Positions 1 through 11,669 of a stretch of 64,000 nt of DNA are shown here, in pieces. Source of the DNA: Batillaria attramentaria (taxonomy: Eukaryota; Mollusca; Gastropoda; Batillariidae); the NCBI GenBank assembly GCA_018292915.2, contig JACVVK020000087.1, forward strand, positions 797,501 to 861,500, written 5' to 3'. The first letter of the stretch is position 1; each line of letters opens with the position of its first letter. Under the pieces are notes generated by a model that made no database searches, was not told the DNA's origin, and saw nothing but the letters and a program-made list of their open reading frames with translations. Position numbers and translations under genes: made by a program.

Positions 1-1247
1 GATTAAAAAAATTTCATGCACGAACGAAGTTTCTTATCCGTATATATATATTATCCATAGTAATCTTCACTGAACGCACAGAAGACAAGTTTACATTCAC
101 TTATTTATCCGAAATTTGGGAATAGTATCAGTTCGAGTCGTTTCAGTTGTCTCTTCCTCCAATGGTGTCTATGCTGGTTAGCCATTTGTCTGACCTTTTT
201 CCAATACTAACTGATGTTGATGGTCTGTCCTTCCCGATAACGATAACTGACCCTGACTACAGGTTAGACGCTCAGACTGAAGAGGTACGTCAGCTGTCTG
301 ACCAAGATTATGATCTGGCATTAAGCAAATCGTACAAGGCCGACAATGAGTCCCCTGTTCTTGGCTCCACTTTGGCAGTGCACGTATGAAGACGAGTCCA
401 GTCCTGAAGACGAGTCGAACTGATATTAACCGCCTCTAATTAACCGCCTCCGGACTGAACATTGTGGTGCGTGAGATGTGCACACATACTAGAGGTGCGG
501 CTACAATTCCCCTAACTGGCCAGCCTAATAACTGCAGCCTTTCACGTGAAAACGCCGTGAACAGTAAGTATTTAACAACTGAGAAGCATGCGTGGACACT
601 GACGTGGTGCTGAAACTCTTAAAACTACTTTGACTAGTTAACTGAAGGCACAGGCCACAGCTGACCAGTTGATAAATACAGCCCCGGCTTCACAATCATT
701 AAAACGCCGTAAATCGCACTTCAACGGCGGAGGAAGTCCAGCTGAAGCGCGCAGTTTCCTGGTGACCGACTCAGTTATCAAGCCAATCTCAACTGAACGG
801 CTGATATCGAGTATCAGCCCTGAATGCATTCCACTCAGTGTTACTATGCAACCAACACAACTAACCTCACAATTAAAATGGATAGATGAAATGCAAAACC
901 ACAATCATGGCAGCATATATTGTAACTGAAACTGCCTGTCCTGCATGCAACGGAAGAAGATGCATGTGACATGAATGACGTCGATTTTGACGTGACTCCG
1001 GCGGGAGGCGATACCTGTGCTGACACCTAACATTAACGTTTCCGTACGGATGTCGGTGACTTTGCTCTTAGCCAGTGTTTGCCGTGTACCGGTAAATTGT
1101 CAAAACACTGAGTCAACTTGGTAAAGCCAATTGTGACCAGTCTGGCAGTCTGTCTGGATTGAATAAGTGTTCCGACGGACTGTTCAGCTACGGTAGCTCT
1201 CCCTCTCCATTAACACTACGAGTGTTCGTTGTAGCCCTCAATCACGG

Positions 1248-1397
<150 letters not shown>

Positions 1398-1511
1398 GAT
1401 AGAGAGACACAGACAGAGACGAGACACAGAATGGTGGGGGGGGGGGGCATCCGAACTGAGGATAGCCATGTTCATAACTTTAAAAAAGGAAATAAAAATA
1501 AAATATTTTGA

Positions 1512-1513
<2 letters not shown>

Positions 1514-1578
<65 letters not shown>

Positions 1579-1606
1579 GGGGGGCGGGGGGGGGGGGGAG
1601 CGGGCA

Positions 1607-1641
<35 letters not shown>

Positions 1642-1729
1642 ACGATTCGAAACAGCTTTTTTTTTTCCTTTGGCCTTATATTATGGAACCTGTCGCTTGG
1701 CCCGGTTTCGGTTTCGTTTTCTTGTTTTT

Positions 1730-1788
<59 letters not shown>
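1514..1788. repeat. Compound microsatellites (GT)n, G-run, (CT)n twice
   Basis: A (GT)n tract at 1514–1577 is followed by a G-rich run. (CT)n tracts then lie at 1611–1638 and 1731–1788, separated by about 90 bp of unique sequence. Confidence 0.97.
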
Positions 1789-1792
<4 letters not shown>

Positions 1793-2770
1793 GTGAACGT
1801 GATATCTAAAATTCCGACCAGTTGCAACGACAATTAAAAAAAAAGTCTGTCATTATGTCGCAGCCAAGACGACAATAAAACGAAAATAGAACGATAAGCG
1901 TTTACACACAGCGGGATTCTTTCGATCGATGGAGGAATTTCTAACGCTTCCATTCCGTCCGCAGATTCCGGAAAGCTTTTCCACGCAACTAAAAGCCGGC
2001 ATCAGAAAGACAGAAGAAACAGGCGTAAAATCAATAACGTTAAACGTTGTGCATATTGCACTGAATGGTGACCATCCTACCCCGACTACTAGTAATAACT
2101 GCCTGGGGGATGGCAGTTTTCGGGTGGATCACAGTGTTTCCGATCGGCCAAGTAGTTTCCACTATAGGCCTACGTGTACTTCTCTCGTACTCATTCGTAA
2201 TCAGTTCATTAGTCTCCGTCCGTTCAGACATTAAGTTTTAATTTTGAACTGATTTTACCATAGTTTCTAGGAAGAAATCAACTTGTCTGATTCAGCTTTC
2301 TGTCCATGTGTCAAACTTCACGTGGTTTATGGAATACGTCCCCCCTCCCCCCCCCCCCCCCGCAAAAAAAAAAAAAACAAAAAAAAAACGCACGCGTATT
2401 ATACTATAAGCACATGAAACGCTTGATGTACGAATGGCGGCAGTTCAATTCATCAGTATCGGCTTATCGAAAATAACTGTAAGTTGGGGAGACCGGCTGG
2501 CAAATCAGTAAACAAGAAAGAATCAGTTACGTCTAATGAGCAGCTCCAAGTCTAACTAGTAGATTAGCACGGCCTGGGCCGCCTAAGCGAATTAAGCCGT
2601 GGCGTTGTACTGATAAACTTGTGATCTGAACTCTGAAGCGATCAGCCGGTGTAGGATTAGGTGGATGTTTTTCGTGTGGGTCATTCACTGACCCCGGGAT
2701 CGGTCAGTCATGACATTCATTCACCTGCGAAGGTGTTACCATAGCCGATAACTGACGTATCAAAAACTGA

Positions 2771-2772
<2 letters not shown>

Positions 2773-2805
<33 letters not shown>

Positions 2806-2831
2806 CTCTCTCACACACACACACACACACA
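2773..2831. repeat. (CT)n then (CA)n microsatellite
   Basis: CT repeats at about 2775–2810 run into CA repeats to about 2831. Confidence 0.95.
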
Positions 2832-2969
2832 AGCCCCGGCCACTGATACCGTCGCTGACGGTAGCGGCCGGCTTCTATCAGTCAGTCATTGCACTATACA
2901 GTGGAATGAGTAGTTATCTTTATCCCAGGACCTTGACTGATGATTTCATAGGATCAGGGTCCGACCTAG

Positions 2970-3095
2970 CTGCTTTAGCTGGTGTGTGGGGGACTTCACG
3001 TCCTTTTCCACCACGTCACACTGAGTCAGTCAGTCAGTCAGTACGGTAAGTGATACCGGCCAAGACGGGGTAACGAGATAAAGACTGACCAGGAC
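2970..3095 (-). repeat. Degenerate SINE tail with (CAGT)n insertion
   Basis: The pieces 'CGTCCTTTTCCACCAC' and 'AAGACGGGGTAACGAGA' match the 3' body of the tRNA-derived SINE seen intact at 34230–34406. Here they are in reverse orientation and are separated by a short CAGT tandem run. The copy is old and incomplete. Confidence 0.6.
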
Positions 3096-3140
3096 AACTG
3101 ACTGAATATGGCCGGCCTAGCCGTGATGCCCTACCGGCGG

Positions 3141-3382
3141 TGTGTGTGTGTGTGTGTGATGTGTGTGTGTGTGGTGTGTGTGTGTGATGTGTGTGTGTGT
3201 GGTGTGTGTGTGGTGTGTGTGTGGTGTGTGTGTGACGGTGTTGAGACTGAGAAGACACACGACAGACATACAGCTAGGCAGACCGCGACTCAGTGAGAGG
3301 TTTGGAAGCACTGCCGAGGCCTGCTGAGGCCGTCAGCTGTACTGCAATCAAATTCCTGCGTTGTGGTGTCAGCAATGTGTGT

Positions 3383-3440
<58 letters not shown>

Positions 3441-3571
3441 CAAACTATATCCTTGCCGTTGTGCACACAAGACAGCACGAGACTGAGCAAGATTGAGCAG
3501 GCCGGATCAGTTCGGACAGACTGACTGTGCAGAGAGAGCGAGAGAGAGAGAGAGAGAGACAGAGACAGAAA

Positions 3572-3622
<51 letters not shown>
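3141..3622. repeat. Cluster of GT/GA/CA microsatellites
   Basis: It holds an interrupted (GT)n at 3141–3235 with GTGTGATG/GTGGTG variants, (GT)n then (GA)n at about 3388–3440, (GA)n at about 3530–3560, and (CA)n at 3573–3622. No gene is visible between them. Confidence 0.95.
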
Positions 3623-3624
<2 letters not shown>

Positions 3625-4375
3625 AAACAAACCTGTCTGGGCGGCCGTGGAGTCAGTTCACTCACTGATCCGCGACTGCGCCGTAACTTCCGCATGCTGT
3701 TTGGCTGGTGGCCGCTAGTTTGTCAGTAAACCGTCTGCCTGAACTGCCGTTGGCCTGTGTACAGCATGGAAAGTTCTCGCTACTGCTACTAGTAAACAAC
3801 GCGTTCAAGTTTTCCGACACAGCACAAGTGGTGTTCTAAGCCAGTCAGCTACGAGCCATGTCTGTGCCCGTTGGCATTCATTGTTTGTTGATGTCACAAA
3901 CACTGGCACAAACATCACTGAGCCAGCCCCATGGCTACGTATGACGAAAATATCTCGCGTAAATCGCCCTAGCCCGCCCACATCAGTGTTGTGTTATTTT
4001 TAGTTGTAAACATGAAGCCGGCTGAACTGCCACGGCACTCAAGCATTTGGGTGACACGCTTTCACGAAAACAGCTACGCCTAGGGAGACATGAGCTTGAC
4101 AGTCATTCTTCAATAACTTACCATTATGTAACTGTTCAACTGGTGTCAGTCCTCAGCCAATTAGCTGCAGAGATTCCAGTCAGTTTCACACATCCCAGCC
4201 TCTGTGTTATGTCAATCATGCGGCGTGGCGGGAAGACGGCCAGGGCAACCTTTCCAACAGCTATTTCCGTAGTATTTCGGTCAGACTCAGAACTTGAACC
4301 GCCGCGGCCGTCCGCAAAACAGGTATTGCCTTCGAACGCCTGTCGCTGGTGCGTCATTCAGGGGCGCGTTTCTCA

Positions 4376-4394
4376 CGCAATACCGCGGTTGCCG
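4376..4394 (+). promoter_or_regulatory. 19-bp inverted motif, left copy
   Basis: CGCAATACCGCGGTTGCCG is the exact reverse complement of the copy at 5160–5178. Its core ACCGCGGT is palindromic. It lies 71 bp upstream of the SAP-domain start codon at 4465. A shared promoter or initiator element is an inference from position; a short TIR is the alternative. Confidence 0.5.
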
Positions 4395-4464
4395 GTTACG
4401 AAGAGTCGGGTGCTCTCCAGCGCCGGAGACGCGAACGGTCCTCTTGATGTGGGCTACGCATGCG

Positions 4465-4650
4465 ATGGCGAGCAACGTGAGCGTTTCGACCGGCGAAGAT
4501 GTTCGCGATAAAATTAAATCAATGAAAGTTCCTGAACTGAAAAAATATCTGAAAGACAGGGGCGTGCGTTTTAGTGGCTACACAAAAGCGCAGCTTATCA
4601 CTCTAGCCCATGCCTTGAAGCAGATCGGCAGTCGCTTCAACCGAGACTGA
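4465..4650 (+). CDS. SAP-domain small protein or 5' exon
   Basis: A 61-residue ORF contains a helix–extended–helix segment that fits the SAP motif (SAF-A/B, Acinus, PIAS). After about 15 leader residues it reads DKIKSMKVPELKKYLKDRG and then VRFSGYTKAQLITLAHALK, with the typical hydrophobic spacing and the 'G…K..L' turn. SAP domains bind AT-rich DNA, so a nuclear or chromatin role is expected. A second in-frame ATG lies upstream at 4447; 4465 begins ATGGCG and is the simpler start. The stop TGA is at 4648–4650. It is short for a full SAP protein. It may be a single-exon gene, a first exon, or the remnant of a transposon-associated protein. It converges with the THAP ORF on the other strand. 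Confidence 0.6.
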   Translation: MASNVSVSTGEDVRDKIKSMKVPELKKYLKDRGVRFSGYTKAQLITLAHALKQIGSRFNRD

Positions 4651-4728
4651 GGTAGGCGGTGTAAAGGTCAAGTTGACCTGTGACTTGTGGCTTGCCACTA
4701 ATTTTTATTCAAGCACTTTGGCTGTTTA

Positions 4729-5061
4729 TCAGTGCGAACTGAACTTTTGCTTGGAAATGAAAGTCAGTCTTTCTTGATTTTTGGTTCCATAACCATTGTG
4801 TTCAAACAATGTAGGTACCGGGACAGAATTTGTCCGCTTGTACCCGACGAAATGGCGGCTGCACACGCGAGGCCACCGAGACGGTTCGGCGTTCTGCCTT
4901 CGAATCGCTTTTATCCACAAATTTCTTGAAACTTTTGAATAAAAGGGCTCAAACTGAACGATCTCACCATTAGGTAAGACCATCTCTGGGAATTTCTCCA
5001 GCTTATCTGATTTTCTCGAGCCATTTTGGCAGCCGATCGCAACGCACTGGTAGTGCGGCAT
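4729..5061 (-). CDS. THAP-type zinc-finger protein, 110 aa
   Basis: The ORF starts at ATG 5061; the longer open frame to 5133 begins with GTG and is less likely. It shows the C2CH THAP signature: Cys6 and Cys11, a conserved Trp in 'RNLWIKAIRR', Pro and 'VCSRHF' (Cys, then His three residues on), followed by 'VPVPTLF', which corresponds to the AVPTLF box closing THAP domains. THAP domains are zinc-coordinating DNA-binding modules shared by P-element-type transposases and host transcription factors. The protein ends about 28 residues after the domain, so it is a bare THAP module or a first exon. Its start lies 99 bp from the 19-bp motif at 5160–5178. The 55-residue spacing between the second Cys and third Cys is at the long end for the family. 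Confidence 0.75.
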   Translation of the reverse strand: MPHYQCVAIGCQNGSRKSDKLEKFPEMVLPNGEIVQFEPFYSKVSRNLWIKAIRRQNAEPSRWPRVCSRHFVGYKRTNSVPVPTLFEHNGYGTKNQERLTFISKQKFSSH

Positions 5062-5159
5062 CGTGTGTGACTCGAGTAGCCCACATGCCGAGTCTAACAA
5101 GCCTAGTCTCGGTCCAAAATCGCGCACGTTCACGCATGTTCACGCGCTATAACGAGAAT

Positions 5160-5178
5160 CGGCAACCGCGGTATTGCG
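5160..5178 (-). promoter_or_regulatory. 19-bp inverted motif, right copy
   Basis: CGGCAACCGCGGTATTGCG is the perfect reverse complement of 4376–4394. It sits between the divergent THAP ORF (start 5061, −) and the 40-codon ORF (start 5248, +). Its distance to the + ORF is 70 bp, almost the same as the 71 bp seen at the left copy. Confidence 0.5.
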
Positions 5179-5247
5179 CTCGCGGGCGCTTGCGGAGGTC
5201 GCTCTGCCTCGTTGGGAAACGGCCAATTAGAACAAGGCGCTTTCAAA

Positions 5248-5370
5248 ATGGCGGCGGAATCACGAACACGGTTGTTGGCAAGGTTGAAAAGGAAGAAGAA
5301 AACTCTAGTGCTCGCAGCTATTAGTCATCTTTTGAGCGCAGAAGACGACGTTTTTGAGGAGGAGCAATAA
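5248..5370 (+). CDS. 40-aa ORF, possible transposase-like N-terminus
   Basis: The ORF begins in AAAATGGCGGCG, which also fits a YY1-type motif at the start codon. It has a basic cluster (RLKRKKK), a hydrophobic segment (TLVLAAISHLL) and an acidic tail (AEDDVFEEEQ). This basic–hydrophobic–acidic order resembles the N-terminus of PIF/Harbinger (HARBI1-like) nucleases as I remember them. That is a weak resemblance and no nuclease domain follows. A CCAAT-like box lies just upstream. It could be a real microprotein, a first exon or a decayed transposase start. Confidence 0.3.
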   Translation: MAAESRTRLLARLKRKKKTLVLAAISHLLSAEDDVFEEEQ

Positions 5371-5835
5371 TTACTGGCTTGGAGCATGATATACCGCTAA
5401 TATGCATGTCAGTTCTGCTCGATACAAAACGGAGACGTAAGACACCCTTACGTACTCACTTTGACCACTCCTTCCCCACAAACACGCACAACATATCCCT
5501 GAATGACTGGCGACCACGGCCCGGTGCAATTAGCTCAAATTATTTTCGCATACTATTCTGCACAATTACAAGTTGGGACAGAAGGTCTCCATCCACCCGC
5601 AAATTCATTTTAAGCCATTTCTTAGTTCCACTTCAACGAGGCCTTCGGTGGGCGCCGCCATCTTTGTTTACATAAAAACTGACCACGTGACCTTTTGTTC
5701 GTGGCGAACTTGCTTCAGACTGCGCGCGCGAGCGCCTTTTTCTGCACGCCGCGGGCAAGTTGCGTGCAAACGGTTTCACAGCAAAGCGCCCCGTAACGTT
5801 TCGGAAAGCTCGCCTTAAGAAACGCGGCCCAGTTG
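5371..5835. other. GC-rich gap with a YY1-like start-codon motif
   Basis: No convincing gene. On the minus strand near 5660 a short ORF of 18 codons starts ATGGCGGCGCCC in a YY1-like context and could be a 5' exon, but I found no splice partner. Confidence 0.35.
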
Positions 5836-6162
5836 TCACCGAGCCAGGCCACTCAAACGCTCGGCGATATCGTCGGTTACAAGCATTTCGAGATCCGTGT
5901 GCGAAAATCGTACCCCCCCGTCAGCACGGTGTTTATCGTACACATCAGACGGGACTGAGTATGCGGGTACTTCAAGTTCACAGGCCAGGGTGTGGCGTGC
6001 ACAGTTGTTGTACGTGTAGTTCTCTTGGCACCGGAAAATCCGTGGGAAGCCGTCTACACACTGACACGAGGCAGACGGGTCTATGACAGCTGTTGCTGCA
6101 GCACGGTAAAGCAAAAAACACAATGCGGCACGAATCAGCGTGTGCACTACTCTACACTCCAC
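5836..6162 (-). CDS. Small secreted Cys-containing protein (108 aa) or first exon
   Basis: The ORF starts with a clear signal peptide: residues about 8–27 are hydrophobic (LIRAALCFLLYRAAATAV). The mature part has Cys in the pattern CxC…C…C…C (SCQCVDGF, IFRCQENY, YNNCARHTLACE) and one potential N-glycosylation site (NYT). The C-terminal 45 residues have no Cys and are hydrophilic. I do not recognise the family. Several GT dinucleotides after the Cys-rich part could be donors, so the tail may be intronic. A complete single-exon gene and a first exon fit equally well. Confidence 0.45.
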   Translation of the reverse strand: MECRVVHTLIRAALCFLLYRAAATAVIDPSASCQCVDGFPRIFRCQENYTYNNCARHTLACELEVPAYSVPSDVYDKHRADGGVRFSHTDLEMLVTDDIAERLSGLAR

Positions 6163-6528
6163 GGCCGTACATGCCCGCCTCCGTCTTGATCGCGCGCCGA
6201 GTAAGGCCGAGTAAGCCGGATTCAGTTTACAAAACCAGTACAGTCACGTATGGCTATTGAGAAGTACAGTTCGTTGCACAGGGTCTTGACTGCATTGTGT
6301 AAGCTGTTCATTTCAGTATAAAATAAATGTCAGTTACTGTTTGTGCAACCGTCTGTCGTGAGCCGTCCCGTGTATTACTGCATGCTTTGACAAGCTGGTG
6401 CTAGTACACGACCGCGTACCGGCAGCTAACTTGAATCAGCTGGTGCAGTGAGACGTATCCTGGTTCGATCGGCGGCAGACGGTGTAGGCTACTGACAGCC
6501 GAGCTATATTATTACTGTATAATTATCC

Positions 6529-7153
6529 GTGGCGCCGGAAGATGTTGGGGGGAGGGGAGGGGCAGAATTTCAGAGGGGGGAAACGCCAGAGTCAGTGAAA
6601 GGAAGGACGTTGCCCGGAGAAAGTGAAAAGCCGGGGGGGGGGGGGGGGGGGGGGCGGGGGGGCGACTGCGCCGTTCAGATGCTGCACAGACAAAAACCTT
6701 TCCGAACCAGTGAGCCAGTGAAAGGAAGGACGTTGCCCGAAGAAAGTGGAAAGCGGGTGGGGGGGGGGGGCGGTGTTCAGATGCTGCGCAGACAAAAACC
6801 TTTACGAACCAGGGTGCCACTGAAAGGAAGGACGTTGCCCAAAGAAAGTGAAAAGCGGGGGGGGGGGGGGGGGGGGGAGTGATTACCCAGACGACTTTCT
6901 GCCAAGTCGTTTTGATATTTCATGCAACGGCTAAACTAGTTCTCTGTTGGGTGGGATGAGGGAGAGAGCAGGAAGAGGGGGGGGGGGTTAGGGGAAGGGA
7001 CGGGGGGCAAGACCATGGCTTTGCCCCCCCCCCTCTTGCCATAGTCACCTGATTTTCCAGGGGGGGGGGGCAAAAAGATACTCTTGCCCCCCCCTGCTTG
7101 GGTACAGGGGGGCAGCTGCCCCCCCCCCCGGCCCCCCGGTTCCGGCGCCCCTG
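6529..7153 (-). mobile_element. G/C-tract inverted-repeat element, copy 1
   Basis: The terminal inverted sequences are CAGGGGCGCCGGAACC (right end, reverse complement) and a degenerate GTGGCGCCGGAAGA (left). The interior has several G or C runs. It matches 39378–39830 over most of its length, in the opposite orientation. In this copy a block of roughly 100–130 bp near the left end (GTGAAAGGAAGGACGTTGCC… followed by a G-run) is repeated three times; the other copy has it once. It carries no ORF of its own. Confidence 0.7.
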
Positions 7154-7169
7154 ACTATGCAGGGCTACT

Positions 7170-7695
7170 TGGAGTGTAATGCGGTGTTTTGAAGCGGTGT
7201 CCGATCAGACGATTTACGATGAGAAAGCACATATAGTGATTGGCGAAATCAAAATAGTCACTTTCTACAGAAAAAGGGCAAAGCAAAACTGGTTTTCTGC
7301 AGACTGAAAAAATAGAAAAAGCACTGAGGGGGATTTTTTTTTTTCGAAAAACTATTCTGAAGAAGAAAAAAAAAACCTATCTGAAAAGCTGCTATTTTGT
7401 CATCCCTCGCTAGTGTTGCAGAAAAGTTGAGTTTTCTGTGGAAAATACAATCACGTTTTCTGCAGAAAAGATGCTTTGTGGTGTCGGTTTTTTGTAGAGT
7501 TTTCTCAACAACAACAACAAAAACTGTGCAAAAGTGATTTTTTTGCAGGGGAAAAAAAACTTATTGTCGATTTTTTTATTTTATTTTTTTTGGTAGAAAA
7601 ACTATTTTTTCAGATTTCGCCAACTATGTATGCCTTCTCATCGTAACTGTATGCTTTCTTACCGAACACCTTCAAACCGCCACGTTGCACCCCGT
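7170..7695. mobile_element. Foldback-type element with ~80-bp inverted arms
   Basis: The left arm (about 7178–7248) and right arm (about 7612–7695) are inverted copies. The best part is TACGATGAGAAAGCACATA against the reverse complement TACGATGAGAAGGCATACA, followed by GGCGAAATC in both. The interior is A/T-homopolymer-rich with repeated TTTTCTGCAGAAAA words. There is no ORF, which fits a non-autonomous MITE or foldback element. Confidence 0.65.
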
Positions 7696-7699
7696 GAGC

Positions 7700-9055
7700 T
7701 AGACATACCGACACTACTGATTCTATCACTGAGTCTGCGTCACGTTACGTTTGATGATGTGTGTTAAACTGGCGTGTTCGTACTAGTACAGAGGTCATAC
7801 AGGGTCGCTGATCCAAGTATCGTAAGATGCTGCGACGGGAGTGCGGCGGCGTGGACTGATACGGTATTTGGTCGACCTGGCGTTGGGTCGAGTTTACTGG
7901 TACATGTACATTGTATTAAAAATAGCCCACACGGAGTTAGTCACGGTTTCCCCTCTCCCGTAATCGAGGGTAACCCAGGATGTGTCTTCCCCGAACACTC
8001 ATGGGTTAGCCCGAACTAACACCGAGTATACCCTGCGGTCACGTTGGCGGTGTGAAGGAAACGAGCATGGAATTGCAAGAGCTGTATTACCTGGTAACTA
8101 GTTAATCTTTCTTCGCCTCTTCCCCCCCCCCCTTCCTCCCACCGACACACACGCAAAGAGACCGCTACCCCTCGCCCCCCGCTTCAATCTGTAGCTCTTC
8201 AGGTTGTCCACCCCCCCCCAAAAAAAAAAAAAACCCAACAAACAAACAATAAAAGCAAAAACAAAACATGCAAAAGAAAACACACCCCAAAAATCTCAAA
8301 GAGCAACAAAGTGGTGCCCCCCCCCCCCCCCCAAGAAAACCCCAAAAAGCACAAAAAAGTTTTCTTTTAATTTTTTTTTTAAAGTTTGGGTTTTTTTAAA
8401 AAGCAAAACAACAAACAAAAAGACAAACGACACAGAACAGTTGAACAACTGATCATGCATTTGTGTATTTATTCTTATGTTGATCAACCTGTTTTGAGAA
8501 ACTGTGAATGACACAATGCGTTATGATTAACTTGTACGAAACAGCGCCTGGTCTGACTGAGCACTTAACAAACAGAATTTCAGAAACCTGTCTGTGGAGG
8601 ACACTACCTCGGTTGACAAACAATTTCCTTTTAATTTTCTTGCAAACGTGCCTACAGGGAAAAGCCAACTTCACTGCAGGGAACTGGCACAAAAACAAGT
8701 CTAAACTATATAATATTTTTTTGAAAAACAGATGGTGTGAATTGCTAGTGCCTACATACATGTACTGTACTTTAACTTACATAATAGGGGGGAAAATGGA
8801 ATTATTACTTTACAAGCGCACAAGAATAAAAAGTCTTCATGACTTTTCTTGTGCATGTACATGGCCTTGTGTGTGGGACCAAAAAAAAGTGGCAACCTTG
8901 CATCACAAAGTTCACAAGTCTGCAATAAAGTGCAGTGTACATCACAAAGAGAAACATACACACAGGCAGTAAGTATAGGGTATAATCAGCCAACACGGAA
9001 ATAGTGCAAGATTGACACAGATAAGTGAAATGCCAGTTAAAACCTCGGTCATAGT
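7700..9055. other. Gene-free stretch with homopolymer runs
   Basis: It contains C-runs and A-runs at about 8118–8132, 8210–8240 and 8318–8400. The predicted ORFs are lysine-rich readings of A-runs. No domain or splice chain was found. Confidence 0.5.
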
Positions 9056-9068
9056 TCATGTAAGGCCA

Positions 9069-9196
9069 GGGTGGATGGGTGGGTGTTTGGGAGTTTAACG
9101 TCCTTTTCCACCACATAAGGGTGATATCAAAGACAGGGCAACGAGAAAAAAGGACAGCACAAGCATTTGGCCCCAGCCGGCGGGATTCGAACTCAC
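9069..9196 (-). mobile_element. tRNA-derived SINE, 5'-truncated
   Basis: It is the reverse-strand copy of the family at 34230–34406. It keeps the B-box region (GATTCGAAC…, reverse) and the body ending in CACCCACCC-like tail. It is flanked by a perfect 13-bp target-site duplication, TCATGTAAGGCCA, at 9056–9068 and 9197–9209. Confidence 0.85.
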
Positions 9197-9209
9197 TCAT
9201 GTAAGGCCA

Positions 9210-10429
<1,220 letters not shown>

Positions 10430-10646
10430 ATTCTCTTCACAACCAATTTGGTCAGAAAATAGCTGCATAGCGAGTAGTTGGTATAACTTGTCTTCACTGA
10501 AAAGACCACAGCACACTTGAATGGCAAACTGTACCACTCATGACAAAGATCCATTCCACTTACTTGTACACAGGAACTAACAATTTTTTTTTTCTGTACC
10601 CAGACTGAACTACAGATGGCTTGAACTGACTGATTCCATTTAGCTA

Positions 10647-10956
10647 TGAACAGACCACCATCTTCAGACTACGAACTGGACACTGCAGACTGCGTGCCCA
10701 CCTGTGCCGCCTTGGGCTGTCACACTCACCAGACTGTCCGTGCGGAACAGCCCCTCAAACCCCGGAACACATTCTGCAGTCCTGCCCCCTCTTCAAAGAA
10801 GCAAGGACACAACACTGGCCGAACGGAGCCACACTGGCAGAGAAACTCTGGGGCAGCAAAACAGACCTCTTGAAGACCACTGCTTATATAAAGACCACAA
10901 ACCGAATCATCTGAGGCGGAGTCCAGAACAGGGAACGCAGAAGAAGAAGAAGAAGA
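10647..10956 (+). mobile_element. 5'-truncated LINE 3' end with (AAG)n tail
   Basis: It encodes the C-terminal tail of a non-LTR reverse transcriptase. It reads LRTGHCRLRAHL…CPCGTAPQTPEHILQSCPLF…, with the CxC…H…C zinc-knuckle-like pattern typical of these tails, and a stop at TGA about 10,913. It ends in (AAG)n. A 14-bp target-site duplication, ATTCCATTTAGCTA, lies at 10633–10646 and 10957–10970. Only about 310 bp were inserted. Confidence 0.85.
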
Positions 10957-10970
10957 ATTCCATTTAGCTA

Positions 10971-11595
10971 AATGTCAAAACCGATCTGTTCACACTTGAA
11001 TGATTCCCAGGTATGCCAAGGATTGCTTAATACAAAATGGCACATTTTTAGAATTGCAGGTATAAGTATGAACACAGACTCTTCAATTCAAAAATCAATC
11101 AAAATTAATTCTCTGTGCCACTACCTCTGTTCCCACTTCCGAAAACAGACAGAGAAAACAAACACTCTGAAATACTGCAACCAGTTGAAAGAGATTCATG
11201 CCTGAAAGAACGATTTATCCTTACCTGCAAATGAAACAGTAGGAACATAAGAGAAAATAAGGTCTTTATTTTTACGGAGGTAATCATCACCAATTTCCTC
11301 ATTAAAAACGCAAACCTCAAGGGTGGAGAATACAAATGGGAGACAACACACTTCAGCCTGTGCTCTGAAACCACCAATTTTAAGTACATGTACCTTACTC
11401 AAATTAAGGCAGGGGAGAGAACAATTAAAAAAAAGACTTGGTGGGAGAAGAGTTAAACAGCTAGACAAACACACAAGGACACCTCAGTTAGACTCAAGTG
11501 ACCATATGTCAGGTGTAAATGCTGACCCTGGAAAAAAGTGTAAATGCTCTTTAAAATAACTCACTTCAGTTTACTAAAAGAGTTGCACGGGTGAA

Positions 11596-11669
<74 letters not shown>

